A program made the translations under genes and the position numbers. Under the pieces are notes generated by a model, which was given only the letters and a program-made list of their open reading frames with translations, was not told the origin of the DNA and searched no databases. This document shows, piece after piece, positions 38,371-47,279 of a DNA stretch of 64,000 nt. Position 1 is the stretch's first letter. Each line of letters opens with the position of its first letter. The stretch is from an uncultured Collinsella sp. (GTDB taxonomy: Bacteria > Actinomycetota > Coriobacteriia > Coriobacteriales > Coriobacteriaceae), in NCBI GenBank assembly GCA_900544845.1, contig UQWV01000001.1, positions 1 to 64,000 of the forward strand. Direction: 5' to 3'.

Positions 38371-39168
38371 ATGGGTCTTGAGGGAATCAAGCTGATTGCA
38401 TGCGATTTGGACGGCACGTTGCTGCATCCGGGGGAGCGCGAGCCGCGTTCCGAGGCTTTTAAGCTCATCGACGAGCTGCATCGTCGCGGCATCGTGTTTA
38501 TGCCGGCGAGCGGTCGTCAATATGCGAGCTTGCGCTACCTGTTTGCCCCGGTGGCCGATGAGCTCGCCTATGTATGCGAAAACGGTGCCCTGGTCATGAG
38601 CGAGGGTCGCGCCGTCGTCAAGCGCTCCATGGAGCGTAGTCTTGCTATGGATATCGCGAATGCCGTGGTTGCGTATCCCCATGCCGACGTGACCCTTTCG
38701 TGTGAGGGACACCTCTACACCATGAGCGGCAACGATGTGTTCGTCGATCATTTGCGCTATGAGGTCCACTGCGATGTGGCGGTGGTCGACCGCCCCGAGG
38801 ACATCGACGAGGACGTCATTAAGATCGCCTTCCAGACGCCCGAGGTGGATCAGCCGGCGGCCCTGGAGTATTTCGAGCGCCTCTTTAGCGACCGTGTTGA
38901 CGTGATGACGTCGGGAACCGAATGGACGGACTTTATCGGTTTCGGTTCGGGCAAGGGCTCCGCGCTTGCCGATTACGGTCGTGCCCTGGGTATTTCGCCC
39001 GATGAGATGATGGGGTTTGGCTATAACGAAAACGACCGCGACATGCTCAACGTAGTGGGCCATCCTTATCTAATGGAGAGCTGCAATCCCTCTATGCGTG
39101 GCATCAACGACCACGTCCGTTACGTGCGCACAGTCGAAGAAGAGCTGCGTCGCCTGCTTGCCGAGTAG
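38371..39168 (+). CDS. Cof-type HAD-superfamily phosphatase
   Basis: 265 residues. HAD motif I is ACDLDGTL (Asp nucleophile about residue 11), motif II is PASGRQ, and the type IIB cap lies between. Motif III Lys and motif IV are represented by GSGKGSAL and GFGYNENDRDML. Cof-type members hydrolyse sugar phosphates and related metabolites. GGGGGA precedes the ATG. Converges with the Fur-family gene after 15 nt. Substrate unknown. Confidence 0.88.
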   Translation: MGLEGIKLIACDLDGTLLHPGEREPRSEAFKLIDELHRRGIVFMPASGRQYASLRYLFAPVADELAYVCENGALVMSEGRAVVKRSMERSLAMDIANAVVAYPHADVTLSCEGHLYTMSGNDVFVDHLRYEVHCDVAVVDRPEDIDEDVIKIAFQTPEVDQPAALEYFERLFSDRVDVMTSGTEWTDFIGFGSGKGSALADYGRALGISPDEMMGFGYNENDRDMLNVVGHPYLMESCNPSMRGINDHVRYVRTVEEELRRLLAE

Positions 39169-39183
39169 GCATGTCCCAAACAT

Positions 39184-39564
39184 CTACCGGCAGTCGGGGC
39201 AGAGACCCTCGAAGATGGTGTAGTGCGACGTGACGTGCCAGCCGATTTGCTCGGACGCTTTGGCGTCGAGCTGGGCATCGAAGGGGAGCGGTACGTCGAT
39301 GACGCGGCTGCACGAGGTGCAGATGATATGCGCATGCGGCTCGATCGTGCGATCGAAGCGGCTGCCGCCCGGCGTCTTGATGGAGAGAATCTCGCCGGCG
39401 TCGGCCAAGAGATTGAGATTGCGGTAGACTGTACCGCGGCTGATTTTGTCATCCTGCGCGCGCACGACGTTGTAGATTTCGTCGGCGGTGGGATGGTTAT
39501 AGCTTTGGCGCACGGCGTCAAGAACCAGCTTTCGCTGCCTGGTATTCCTTCTTTGCACCGCCAT
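39184..39564 (-). CDS. Fur-family metalloregulator (PerR/Fur-like)
   Basis: 126 residues. Winged-helix N-terminus (TRQRKLVLDAVRQ, ADEIYNVVRAQDDKISRGTVYRNLNLL) and a C-terminal dimerisation domain with structural zinc Cys82/Cys85 and Cys122/Cys125. The regulatory metal site area is DRTIEPHAHIIC. Whether it answers peroxide, iron or zinc is not clear. A TTAG-N9-CTAA dyad lies about 50 nt upstream and may be its own operator. Confidence 0.9.
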   Translation of the reverse strand: MAVQRRNTRQRKLVLDAVRQSYNHPTADEIYNVVRAQDDKISRGTVYRNLNLLADAGEILSIKTPGGSRFDRTIEPHAHIICTSCSRVIDVPLPFDAQLDAKASEQIGWHVTSHYTIFEGLCPDCR

Positions 39565-39612
39565 GCGCCTCGCCTCTTTTCTATTAACGGTCGTAGGTAA
39601 ATGATACCGTAT

Positions 39613-39629
39613 TTAGCACACAATACTAA
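39613..39629. promoter_or_regulatory. Candidate Fur/PerR-type operator
   Basis: TTAGCACACAATACTAA is an imperfect dyad in an AT-rich patch between the acylphosphatase stop and the Fur-family start. Resemblance to Fur boxes is loose. Confidence 0.3.
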
Positions 39630-40036
39630 TAATGAGGACTGAAACCGTCTTCATTGGCAAGTGGGGCTCGGGCCTGGGCGTCTACGAGGCGAAAACGCGT
39701 TCCCATGCGCTCGTAGGAGGCATGAAGCGCCTCGAGATGAGATAGGATGTTTGCCGGAGCTCCCTGTATCTCCATCTCGACTGAGCCGTCTTCCATATTA
39801 CGCACCCAGCCGGTGAGGGAGCGTGCCTGCGCGAGGTTGGTGGTGGTAAAGCGAAAACCAACGCCTTGGACTTGCCCCGCCCAGCGCAGGAAATAGCGCA
39901 GGGGAGTGTCTTGAGTGGCCTCGTCGCTTGCGAGCACAGTAAGTCTGCGGCGCAGCTCGAGCTCGACGTTTGATGGTTTTTGGGGTTCTCGACTGCCGCC
40001 GGTGACGCTGGAGAAGAACGTATCGAAGAGACCCAT
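39626..40036 (-). CDS. Acylphosphatase
   Basis: 136 residues with the acylphosphatase fold at about 46-136: RWAGQVQGVGFRF (catalytic Arg) and TGWVRNMEDGSVEMEIQG (catalytic Asn). A 45-residue polar N-terminal extension is unusual for this 90-residue family. Hydrolyses carboxyl-phosphate bonds. It starts 2 nt after the stop of the upstream oxidoreductase gene, so they form an operon. The start ATG at 40036 lies in the coupling region; no strong ribosome-binding site was noted. Confidence 0.85.
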   Translation of the reverse strand: MGLFDTFFSSVTGGSREPQKPSNVELELRRRLTVLASDEATQDTPLRYFLRWAGQVQGVGFRFTTTNLAQARSLTGWVRNMEDGSVEMEIQGAPANILSHLEALHASYERMGTRFRLVDAQARAPLANEDGFSPHY

Positions 40037-40038
40037 CG

Positions 40039-41145
40039 CTATGCCTGCTTGCCTGCGTCGGCCGGGAAGGTAATGCCGGCCTGCTGGCGCACGGCATCCA
40101 TGATGCGCAGTGAGACGAGCGTGACATCGCGGTAGTGGCCAAGCTCGTGGCGTCCCGCCGGGGTCTCCCAAATCTCTTCCTTAACGTTATCGATGCCGCC
40201 GATGGCGGTGATAAAGTCTGTGAGTTCGTATTCCATAGTGTTGCTCGATTTGGGCAGGTCGAGCACGCGGCCGTTCTCGCCCTGTTCGCGCGGTGCCTCG
40301 GTCGCTGAGCCGCGTACGACATCGCCGCGATAGTCGATGCGGACGTTGCGGGGCGTGGACAGATGGTCGATCTGGATAGTGCCACGCTCGCCTTCGATCT
40401 GCGAGGGCAGCAGGTCATTCGTAATTTTGGAGTGCGCGAGCTCGACGGAGATGCGGCCTCCGCCATAGCTGGCGAGGATGGAACCGCAGCCGTCGATGGG
40501 ACCGTGCGTGAGCTGTCGCGTGGTGGGATCGAGCAGGGTAGTCATGCTCGTAAGGCCGGAGGGCATGCCGAAAATCTCGACCATGGGCTCGACGGCGTAG
40601 ACGCCAATGTCCATGAGGGAACCCGATGCCATATTGCAGTCGAAGATATTGGTGGCATGTCCCGCGAGAATCTCGTTGTAGCGCGAGGAATACTTGCCAA
40701 AGCGCAATGAGGCGCGGCGGATGGGGGCGATCTCGCCCAGGGCGTCCTCGATGGCGTGGAAGGCGGGATCGTGGAGGGGACGCATGGCCTCGAGGGCCAC
40801 GACACCTGCTGCCTCGGCAGCGCGGAAGACTTCCAGCGCCTGCGCTTCGGTGGCGCAGAAGGGCTTTTCGACGATAACGTGTTTGCCGCCGGCGATGCAG
40901 GCAAGGGCCTGCTCGTAGTGAAGTGCGTTAGGGCTGCCGATATAGACGGCGTCGACGTCGGCGGCTGCCGCGAGCTCATCGAGTGAAGTAAAGTTTCGCT
41001 CGCCACCGCGCTCGGCGGTAAAGGCAGCACCGCGATTGGCATCGCGTGAAAGCGTGCCCACAAACGCGGCTTGGTCGTTGGCGTTGACGACTTGGATAAA
41101 GTCGTCGGTGATCATGGATGTGCCGATGGTCGCTATACGCAGCAT
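40039..41145 (-). CDS. Gfo/Idh/MocA-family oxidoreductase
   Basis: NAD(P)-dependent dehydrogenase of 368 residues. The N-terminal Rossmann domain begins MLRIATIGTSMI and includes VDAVYIGSPNALHYEQ and the conserved HVIVEKPFCAT (EKP motif). The C-terminal GFO_IDH_MocA domain follows, with ASGSLMDIGVYAVEP. AAGGGGG lies 5 nt before the ATG. Substrate unknown; probably a sugar or inositol-type compound. Followed by acylphosphatase with a 2-nt gap. Confidence 0.87.
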   Translation of the reverse strand: MLRIATIGTSMITDDFIQVVNANDQAAFVGTLSRDANRGAAFTAERGGERNFTSLDELAAAADVDAVYIGSPNALHYEQALACIAGGKHVIVEKPFCATEAQALEVFRAAEAAGVVALEAMRPLHDPAFHAIEDALGEIAPIRRASLRFGKYSSRYNEILAGHATNIFDCNMASGSLMDIGVYAVEPMVEIFGMPSGLTSMTTLLDPTTRQLTHGPIDGCGSILASYGGGRISVELAHSKITNDLLPSQIEGERGTIQIDHLSTPRNVRIDYRGDVVRGSATEAPREQGENGRVLDLPKSSNTMEYELTDFITAIGGIDNVKEEIWETPAGRHELGHYRDVTLVSLRIMDAVRQQAGITFPADAGKQA

Positions 41146-41218
41146 GTATCCCCCTTGCGTTGTTTGGTCTACAGGATGAGTGTAGCGCGTGGGGATATAA
41201 AGCTGCGCGAAAACGCTA

Positions 41219-41704
41219 TTACAGGTCGCTCTCGTTAAAGCCGGTGTCGATATCGAGGTTACTGCCGTCGGCCGCCGTGGTGGCGAGCTCATCGCAGCGC
41301 TCGTTGAGCTCGTGGCCGGCGTGACCCTTAACCCAGATGAACTCCACCTTATGCTTGCTTTTGGCGGCAAGCAGGCGCTCCCACAGGTCGCGGTTCTTAA
41401 CGGGCTGCTTGTTGGCAGTTTTCCACCCGCGCTTTTTCCAGCCGTCGGTCCAGTGTTTATTGAAAGCGTTGACGACGTACTGCGAATCGGAATGGACCTC
41501 GACCTCGCAGGGGCGGTTGAGCGCCTCGAGCGCCACGATGACCGCCATGAGTTCCATGCGGTTGTTGGTAGTCTTGGCGTAGCCGCGCGAAAGCTCGGAG
41601 GTGAAAGTCTTGCCGGCGGGGTTGGTGTATTTGAGCACGGCGCCGTAGCCGCCGCGTCCCGGATTTGATCGGGCCGAGCCGTCGGTGTAGATGATGACCT
41701 TCAC
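41219..41704 (-). CDS. rnhA: Ribonuclease HI
   Basis: Degrades RNA in RNA-DNA hybrids. 161 residues. The four acidic catalytic residues are in [27 protein letters not shown] and NERCDELA. The basic handle region ([20 protein letters not shown]) is present. Starts at GTG 41704 with AAAGGA 6-7 nt upstream; the longer frame to 41755 has no better signal. Confidence 0.93.
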   Translation of the reverse strand: MKVIIYTDGSARSNPGRGGYGAVLKYTNPAGKTFTSELSRGYAKTTNNRMELMAVIVALEALNRPCEVEVHSDSQYVVNAFNKHWTDGWKKRGWKTANKQPVKNRDLWERLLAAKSKHKVEFIWVKGHAGHELNERCDELATTAADGSNLDIDTGFNESDL

Positions 41705-41803
41705 GGGCTTCCTTTCGTTGGGTACGTTTCGTGTGAGTGACCATTGTAGCGCCATGCCCGCCGGGGGCTAACAATCTACGATTTCTACCCCGTCTTCCGA
41801 CAG

Positions 41804-42706
41804 TTAGTTGGCATGGATGATGCGGTTGAGCTCGTCGAGGTATTGCTGCAAGAGGGGAGAGGGCTTGCGCTCGTCGTGCATGATATAGCCTACGTGCATC
41901 GTTGGGGCGTCTGCTAACGGGATCGATGCCATACCCCATTGCATTTCATTGGAGAGGACACCGGTCGACAGGGTGTAGCCGTTCGACGTGATAAGTAAGT
42001 TAGTAAGTGTTCCGCGGTCCGAGATTCGTATGTTGCGGTCGCAAGGGATATAGCTAAAAGGTTCCTCGGCGTAATAGAAGGAGTTCGAGGCGCCTTGCTC
42101 AAAGCTGTAGCGCGTATAGGGTGTAAGGTCGGCAAGGGACAGCTGTGGGCGGCGTGCGAGCGGGTGGCGCTCGCTAACGAAGACGTGGACCGTCGCGTCG
42201 AAGAGGGGATGGAAGCTTGCGCGGGCATCGGCGAAGGCCTTCTGCAGAACGCGGGCGTTAAAGTCATCCAGATACAGAATGCCGATATCGCTGCGAAATG
42301 CGCGGACGTCATCGATGATCTGCGATGTGGTGGTCTCGCGCATGATGAACTCGAACTTGTCGTCCCGGCAGCGCTCGACGACGTTGACGAAGGCCTCGAC
42401 CGAAAAGGCGTAATGCTGGGCCGAGATGGCAAGGCGCGCCTGGGGCGTGCCGCCGTCCTCGTAGCGGGCCTCGAGCATATCGGCCTGCTCTACGACTTGA
42501 CGCGCATAGCCCAAAAGCTCGGTGCCGTCGTTGGTGAGCGTGACGCCGCGGCTGGAGCGCGTAAAGATCTCCAGGTGGAGCTCCTGTTCCAGGCTTTTGA
42601 CGGCGTTTGAGATGTTGGACTGAGCGGTATAGAGGCGCTGAGCTGCGGCGTTAATTGAGCCGGACTCTGCCACGGCGATAAGAAAGCGAAGCTGCTGGAG
42701 GGTCAT
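41804..42706 (-). CDS. LysR-family transcriptional regulator
   Basis: 300 residues. The N-terminal helix-turn-helix is typical (MTLQQLRFLIAVAESGSINAAAQRLYTAQSNISNAVKSLE) and a periplasmic-binding-protein-like effector domain follows from about 90. AAAGGA lies 9 nt before ATG 42706; a GTG two codons earlier is too close. It is divergent from metY and shares its 270-bp upstream region, so regulation of metY in response to sulphur status is plausible (CysB/CmbR-like role) but unproven. Confidence 0.88.
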   Translation of the reverse strand: MTLQQLRFLIAVAESGSINAAAQRLYTAQSNISNAVKSLEQELHLEIFTRSSRGVTLTNDGTELLGYARQVVEQADMLEARYEDGGTPQARLAISAQHYAFSVEAFVNVVERCRDDKFEFIMRETTTSQIIDDVRAFRSDIGILYLDDFNARVLQKAFADARASFHPLFDATVHVFVSERHPLARRPQLSLADLTPYTRYSFEQGASNSFYYAEEPFSYIPCDRNIRISDRGTLTNLLITSNGYTLSTGVLSNEMQWGMASIPLADAPTMHVGYIMHDERKPSPLLQQYLDELNRIIHAN

Positions 42707-42864
42707 CGGCACCCGTCCTTTCGATAGCTATCTAAAAAACCGATAACAGGTTAGCGCTTTTAAGTGATTGACCGAGGGAAACAATGCTCGTACTATTCAA
42801 AACGCACAAAGGCGGTAGGTAATTAAGCCAACCACGGAACCGGGATGCGAAAGGAGGCCCGCAT

Positions 42865-42918
42865 ATGAATTGCTTACCAAGACGAATGCCGGGCTCCTGT
42901 TTGCGCCCGTCGGCGTGA
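42865..42918 (+). CDS. Short leader peptide upstream of metY (17 aa, two Cys)
   Basis: An ORF of 17 codons (MNCLPRRMPGSCLRPSA) starts at ATG 42865 behind a perfect AAAGGAGG at 7-nt spacing, a stronger signal than most genes here. Cys codons are at positions 3 and 12. Its 3' half overlaps CTCCTG (42894-42899), which can pair with CAGGAG (42920-42925) after the stop codon; a T-rich stretch follows (42936-42960). This is the layout of a translation-controlled attenuator ahead of a sulphur amino-acid gene. Confidence 0.55.
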   Translation: MNCLPRRMPGSCLRPSA

Positions 42919-42979
42919 TCAGGAGACAGCGACTTACTTCTCTCTTTTTATTTACTTTTGTTCGATCAAGGAGATCATC

Positions 42980-44290
42980 ATGAGCCAGTTCATCAACAAC
43001 CCCGAGCACACCTTTGGTTTCGATACCCTGCAGCTTCACGTTGGCCAGGAGAGCGCCGATCCCGCATCCGACTCCCGCGCCGTGCCTATCTACCAGACCA
43101 CGAGCTATGTGTTCCGCAATTCCCAGCACGCCGCCGACCGCTTTGGTCTTGCCGACGCCGGCAACATCTACGGCCGTCTGACCAACTCCACCCAGGGCGT
43201 CTTCGAGGACCGTATCGCCGCACTCGAGGGTGGTGTGGCAGGTCTTGCCGTCGCCTCCGGTGCTGCTGCCATCACCTATACCCTGCAGGCTCTTGCCCAG
43301 GCCGGTGACCACGTGGTGGCTCAAAAGACCATCTACGGTGGCTCCTACAACCTGCTGGAGCATACGCTCTCCCAGTTTGGCGTCGAGACCACCTTCGTCG
43401 ATGCCCACAACCTGGACGAGGTCGAGGGCGCCATCAAGGACAACACCACGGTCATCTATCTCGAGACGCTCGGCAACCCCAACTCCGACATCCCCAACAT
43501 CGACGCCATCTCCGAGATCGCCAAGAAGCACGGTCTGCCGGTTGTCGTCGACAACACCTTCGGCACCCCGTATCTGTTCCGTCCGCTGGAGCATGGTGCC
43601 AACATCGTCGTCCACTCCGCAACCAAGTTCATCGGCGGTCACGGCACTTCGCTGGGCGGTGTGATCGTCGACGGCGGTAACTTTGATTGGAAGGCGAGCG
43701 GAATGTACGCCCAGATCGCTGAGCCCAACCCCTCCTACCACGGTGTTTCGTTTGCCGAGGCTGCCGGTCCCGCCGCCTTCGCGACCTATGTCCGCGCTAT
43801 CTTGCTGCGTGACGAGGGCGCCTGCATCAGCCCGTTCAACGCCTGGGTCCTGCTCCAGGGCACCGAGACTCTGTCGCTGCGCGTTGACCGTCATGTCGAG
43901 AACACCAAGAAGGTCGTTGAGTTCTTGGTTGGTGACAGCCACGTCGCCAAGGTGAACCACCCGAGCCTGTCTGAGCACCCCGATCACGAGCTCTATCAGA
44001 AGTACTTCCCCAACGGTGGTGCCTCGATCTTTACCTTTGAGATTAAGGGTGGCCAGGAGGCAGCTTGGAAGTTCATCGATCATCTGCAGGTGTTCTCGCT
44101 GCTCGCCAACGTGGCCGACGTCAAGTCGCTCGTCGTGCACCCGGCTACCACCACGCACTCCCAGCTCTCTGCCGAGGAGCTCGCCGAGCAGAACATCACG
44201 CCCTCCACGATCCGTCTTTCCATCGGTACCGAGAATGCCGAGGACATCATTTGGGATCTGAAGCAGGCCTTCGCCGCGCTGGACGAGTAA
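42980..44290 (+). CDS. metY: O-acetylhomoserine sulfhydrylase (Cys/Met-metabolism PLP enzyme)
   Basis: PLP-dependent enzyme of 436 residues making homocysteine from O-acetylhomoserine and sulphide. Family features: [42 protein letters not shown], the PLP-phosphate SGAAA region, [10 protein letters not shown] and the PLP-lysine segment [22 protein letters not shown] lies upstream of the ATG. Length and the LNPxxDIPN-type segment fit MetY rather than cystathionine synthases (about 380-400). It has a leader ORF and a divergent LysR gene upstream. Confidence 0.9.
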   Translation: MSQFINNPEHTFGFDTLQLHVGQESADPASDSRAVPIYQTTSYVFRNSQHAADRFGLADAGNIYGRLTNSTQGVFEDRIAALEGGVAGLAVASGAAAITYTLQALAQAGDHVVAQKTIYGGSYNLLEHTLSQFGVETTFVDAHNLDEVEGAIKDNTTVIYLETLGNPNSDIPNIDAISEIAKKHGLPVVVDNTFGTPYLFRPLEHGANIVVHSATKFIGGHGTSLGGVIVDGGNFDWKASGMYAQIAEPNPSYHGVSFAEAAGPAAFATYVRAILLRDEGACISPFNAWVLLQGTETLSLRVDRHVENTKKVVEFLVGDSHVAKVNHPSLSEHPDHELYQKYFPNGGASIFTFEIKGGQEAAWKFIDHLQVFSLLANVADVKSLVVHPATTTHSQLSAEELAEQNITPSTIRLSIGTENAEDIIWDLKQAFAALDE

Positions 44291-44350
44291 GGCGTCTTGT
44301 GCAAGGCCCCCTTGCGACTCGATAGGTATAACTGCATAAAATGCCTGCTC

Positions 44351-44391
44351 AAGGCGCCTGTGCGAACAATGGTTGCACAGGCGCCTTTTTT
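44351..44391 (+). terminator. Terminator after metY
   Basis: AAGGCGCCTGTGC pairs perfectly with GCACAGGCGCCTT over an 11-nt loop, followed by a T tract. The remaining gap up to 44602 shows only promoter-scale AT-rich sequence. Confidence 0.85.
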
Positions 44392-44602
44392 GCATAGAGA
44401 GGGCGCAAAAACAGGGTTTTTGACATGCTTTATGCATTCGAGTTGTGGAAAACTCCTGTTGAGAGGATGTGAGTTTTACGCAATTGACGTGCGCCTTTTG
44501 AGTAAAACCGCAGGTCGCGATTTGCTCGGGGTACTATGCAGCGCGATCGAATCACACGCAGCTCAAACGCAGCAAAAACGCACTACGGAGGTTTCCAGCT
44601 AC

Positions 44603-45379
44603 ATGAGGATCGATTCACGAAAACCGAAAGCCGCCGCCCTTTCCGCCGCTCTGACCGTGGCACTTTTGGCGGGCGCCGGTGCAACTGATGCCCACGCGGC
44701 AACACTGTCCGACACGGTTGGATCCACGCCGTCCGAGACGACGCTGGTGCAGCCCGTCGACTATCGCAGCGACGGCTTTGGCTCCATGCAGGAGTGGAAT
44801 GCCTCGATGGAGGCCAAGCGCGATTCCCTTGAGATGCGTGCTCAGATCATTATGAATATGTATGGCGACTATGCTACCGATGACGAGCGCGCTGTGTTGC
44901 AGGGTTGCATCGACGGTGCGGGCAGTCTTTTGACGATGGAGGAGGTCGACGCGAAGTCGGCCGAGCTCGACGAGCTTCGCTCCACGCTCGAGGATGCCAA
45001 GCGCGAGGTGCTCGAGGCTGCCGCCGCCGAGGCGGAGGCTGCCGAGGCCGCTCAGGCTTCGTACTACAACGCCGGTTACACTCCGTCCTACGCGTCTGCC
45101 GCGTCCTGCGCGAACGGATCGGGCCTGACGCGCTCTGCGGGTGTCAATAACTACAACGGACGCCGCGAGACCTATTACAGTAGCAACGTGCTTTATCACT
45201 ATCGCACGGGCGAATGGACTCAGGATTCTGAGGGCTTCTGGCGCGATTCCGACGGCTATTACGTTGTTGCCGCGGGCGATATGGCCCAGGGCTCGACCTT
45301 TACGGGCTCCAAGGGTGATTGCAAGGTCTATGACTCCGGCTGCGCTGCCGGAACCACCGACTACTACACCGGTTGGTAA
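44603..45379 (+). CDS. Secreted protein with coiled coil and C-terminal barrel-like domain
   Basis: 258 residues. A signal peptide (about 1-33, basic start, hydrophobic core, cut near AHA) precedes a region with a predicted alpha-helical, Ala/Glu-rich coiled coil (about 60-155) and a Ser/Tyr/Asn linker. The last 75 residues contain NVLYHYRTGEWTQDSEGFWRDSDGYYVVA and GDCKVYDSGC, which resemble the double-psi barrel (3D/RlpA-like) ends seen in cell-wall proteins. Two Cys could form a disulphide. ACGGAGG is 11 nt upstream. Probably a cell-envelope protein; no clear catalytic residues. Confidence 0.7.
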   Translation: MRIDSRKPKAAALSAALTVALLAGAGATDAHAATLSDTVGSTPSETTLVQPVDYRSDGFGSMQEWNASMEAKRDSLEMRAQIIMNMYGDYATDDERAVLQGCIDGAGSLLTMEEVDAKSAELDELRSTLEDAKREVLEAAAAEAEAAEAAQASYYNAGYTPSYASAASCANGSGLTRSAGVNNYNGRRETYYSSNVLYHYRTGEWTQDSEGFWRDSDGYYVVAAGDMAQGSTFTGSKGDCKVYDSGCAAGTTDYYTGW

Positions 45380-45407
45380 TCTGCCATAAGCAAAATAGGT
45401 ACATGAT

Positions 45408-45458
45408 GGGCGGACGTCTTTACTGAGCTTTTAGGCAACGTAAAGCCGCCCGTTCTTT
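45408..45458 (+). terminator. Terminator after the secreted-protein gene
   Basis: GGGCGG plus TCTTTA on the left pair with TAAAG and CCGCCC on the right with small bulges, then GTTCTTT. Confidence 0.55.
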
Positions 45459-45568
45459 ATGTGCGTTTGAGTTAACAGAGCCCTTACCGTGACGGTACGC
45501 TGGGCGTATGGATGCGGGGCACACTAGTTCATGAGAAATAAGGTCTTTCTCGTGGAGGAAGTGGTCTT

Positions 45569-45775
45569 GTGAACGCTCGAGATATCGCTGTTGCCGCCAT
45601 TGCATTGACGCTTGGTTGCCTTGGTCCTACGGCCGCGCTCGTCGCAGGTGTGCAGGGGTCTTGTGGGGCTGCCTCTATTGTGGTCGGCGCGTTGATCGCG
45701 GCCGCGCTGCTGGGAAGTGCGGGTGTAGTCCTTTGTCGCGACGATGAGGACGAGGTGCCGGGGTCGCAACGCTAA
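45569..45775 (+). CDS. Small two-helix membrane protein
   Basis: 68 residues from a GTG start with GGAGG 9 nt upstream. Two hydrophobic segments (about 5-26 and 33-56) are followed by an acidic tail (RDDEDEVPGSQR). No family recognised. It is a single gene between two terminators. Confidence 0.5.
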   Translation: MNARDIAVAAIALTLGCLGPTAALVAGVQGSCGAASIVVGALIAAALLGSAGVVLCRDDEDEVPGSQR

Positions 45776-45816
45776 CTGTTGTGAGATCGGCCGCCGATCG
45801 TAGACGAAGATGAAGG

Positions 45817-45851
45817 CCGCCGCAGGGGAAAGGTTCCCTTGCGGCGGTTTT
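45817..45851. terminator. Terminator between the small membrane-protein gene and panE
   Basis: Perfect 14-bp stem CCGCCGCAGGGGAA/TTCCCTTGCGGCGG with a 3-nt loop, then TTTT. It lies between convergent genes. Confidence 0.8.
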
Positions 45852-45884
45852 GCTGTTAAGGCTGTTGAATGCGGCGAGTTGGCG

Positions 45885-46799
45885 CTACCAGTTTTTCTCG
45901 ATATCGCGGATGCGCCGATAGAGCCACTCGTTTTGCGGTGCCTGGATATCGTGTTTGGCTGCGAGGCGGCAGATGGTGCCCGCGAACTCATCAACCTCGG
46001 TTTTGCGCCTTGCGATGCGGTCTTGAGCCATCGAGGGCATACCGGCGGGGTCGATTCCCTCGATGAGGTGCACCATTTGCGTCAGGTCTGCCTCGGTCAG
46101 CTCAACGCCCTCGGCGTTGGCGACCGCAAGCGTCTCGCGCATGGCGGAGACAAAACAGCGGCGCTGCTCGGAGCCCGGCTCCGTGGCGCTTCCGTAGGTC
46201 CCGCCGTAGGCCATGCAGGTCTGGTTGATGCCGTCGTTGAGCATGAGTTTGGCCCACATGCGGTGCGCAATGTCGCTCTCGACGGTATGGGCGATGCCGC
46301 AGCGCGTATAGAGCTCGTCGATGGCGGTAACGGTTGCGGGCTTGGTGCCCGCTGCCGCGCCAAAGCGAATCTCGCCCGCATTGGTAAAGGTGAGCGCGCC
46401 GTTGAGGAACACGGCGTCCATGCCCTGGCAGATACCAAGAACGGTATGCTCCCAGCCAAAACGTTCGGCAATCTTTTGCTCGCTCGTAATGCCGTTACAC
46501 AGCGAGGCGATGAGCGTGTTGGGTCCCACGACACGCTCCATAGTCTTGAGTGCTTGGTCGAGACCGGTGGTCTTGACCGTCAGGATGACCAGATCGGTGG
46601 GTGTCGCCTCGCTGGCGCGGACGGACGTGAGATCGCAGGGCTTGCCGTTGACGGTGAGCGCGTCGTTCGCATGGCGCTCAAAGCGAGCGTCGTCCATGAC
46701 GTATTCGACGGCGTCGTTGCCGAGGGCCTTGGCAATCATGCTGCCGTAGAGCAGGCCGACGCCGCCCTTGCCGATAAAAGCGACCTTGTTGATCTGCAT
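45885..46799 (-). CDS. panE: 2-dehydropantoate 2-reductase (ketopantoate reductase family)
   Basis: NADPH-dependent reductase of the PanE/ApbA family, 304 residues. N-terminal Rossmann motif GKGGVGLLYG (classically GxGxxG), substrate-domain residues AHRMWAKLMLNDGINQTCMAY with the catalytic Lys, and C-terminal IDPAGMPSMAQDRIARRKTEVDEFAG with the conserved PSMxxDxxxxRxTEID pattern. Start ATG 46799 is preceded by GGGGAG at 10 nt; ATG 46808 is too near that site. Role in pantothenate synthesis is likely; other 2-keto acid reductases share the fold. Confidence 0.87.
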   Translation of the reverse strand: MQINKVAFIGKGGVGLLYGSMIAKALGNDAVEYVMDDARFERHANDALTVNGKPCDLTSVRASEATPTDLVILTVKTTGLDQALKTMERVVGPNTLIASLCNGITSEQKIAERFGWEHTVLGICQGMDAVFLNGALTFTNAGEIRFGAAAGTKPATVTAIDELYTRCGIAHTVESDIAHRMWAKLMLNDGINQTCMAYGGTYGSATEPGSEQRRCFVSAMRETLAVANAEGVELTEADLTQMVHLIEGIDPAGMPSMAQDRIARRKTEVDEFAGTICRLAAKHDIQAPQNEWLYRRIRDIEKNW

Positions 46800-46815
46800 G
46801 TGAATCATCTCCCCA

Positions 46816-46844
46816 TATAAAAGGCGCCCGCGTAAGGGGCGCCT
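46816..46844 (-). terminator. Minus-strand terminator before panE
   Basis: AGGCGCCC/GGGCGCCT stem with a 7-nt loop; on the minus strand it is followed by TTTTAT. It would end transcription of the small minus-strand gene at 46923-47117. Confidence 0.65.
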
Positions 46845-46922
46845 GATGGATTGTATGCTGCCAGGGTGATTGGCGGGTGCGCGGGGTGGCTGTTATGAAA
46901 AAGAAACTATTGCGCTGTGCGC

Positions 46923-47117
46923 TTATGCCGCGGGGCAGACCGCAAAGACGCGGGCGGGGTATCCGACGCCATCGCGGACCTTGGGGAAGGTGCAGAAGAT
47001 GACGGCACCCGTGGCGGGGAACTCGTCCAGATGGTCCATGACCTCGATCTGATAGCGGTCGACCGAGAGGATGTACTGCTCGCCGGGGTAGGGGTAGGCA
47101 TCCTCTCGTGTGGTCAC
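46923..47117 (-). CDS. Small hypothetical protein
   Basis: 64 residues from a GTG start with GAAAGGAG 6-7 nt upstream. Compact and soluble (EDAYPYPGEQYILSVDRY...VIFCTFPKVRDG). No family recognised. A dedicated ribosome-binding site and downstream terminator support it as a real gene. Confidence 0.55.
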   Translation of the reverse strand: MTTREDAYPYPGEQYILSVDRYQIEVMDHLDEFPATGAVIFCTFPKVRDGVGYPARVFAVCPAA

Positions 47118-47279
47118 GCTCGTCTCCTTTCATCGGGCTTTTTGCTGATGTTAAAGCGGTGCCGTGACGGCCTGATTTCTGCTGCGTTACGATACGTTCT
47201 CAATTGCGATTCCGATGTGTTTCGATGACGTGACGGGTTTGTTTCGCCTTGTCAGGGCTTCGATGGGAGGGGAGGGGCC

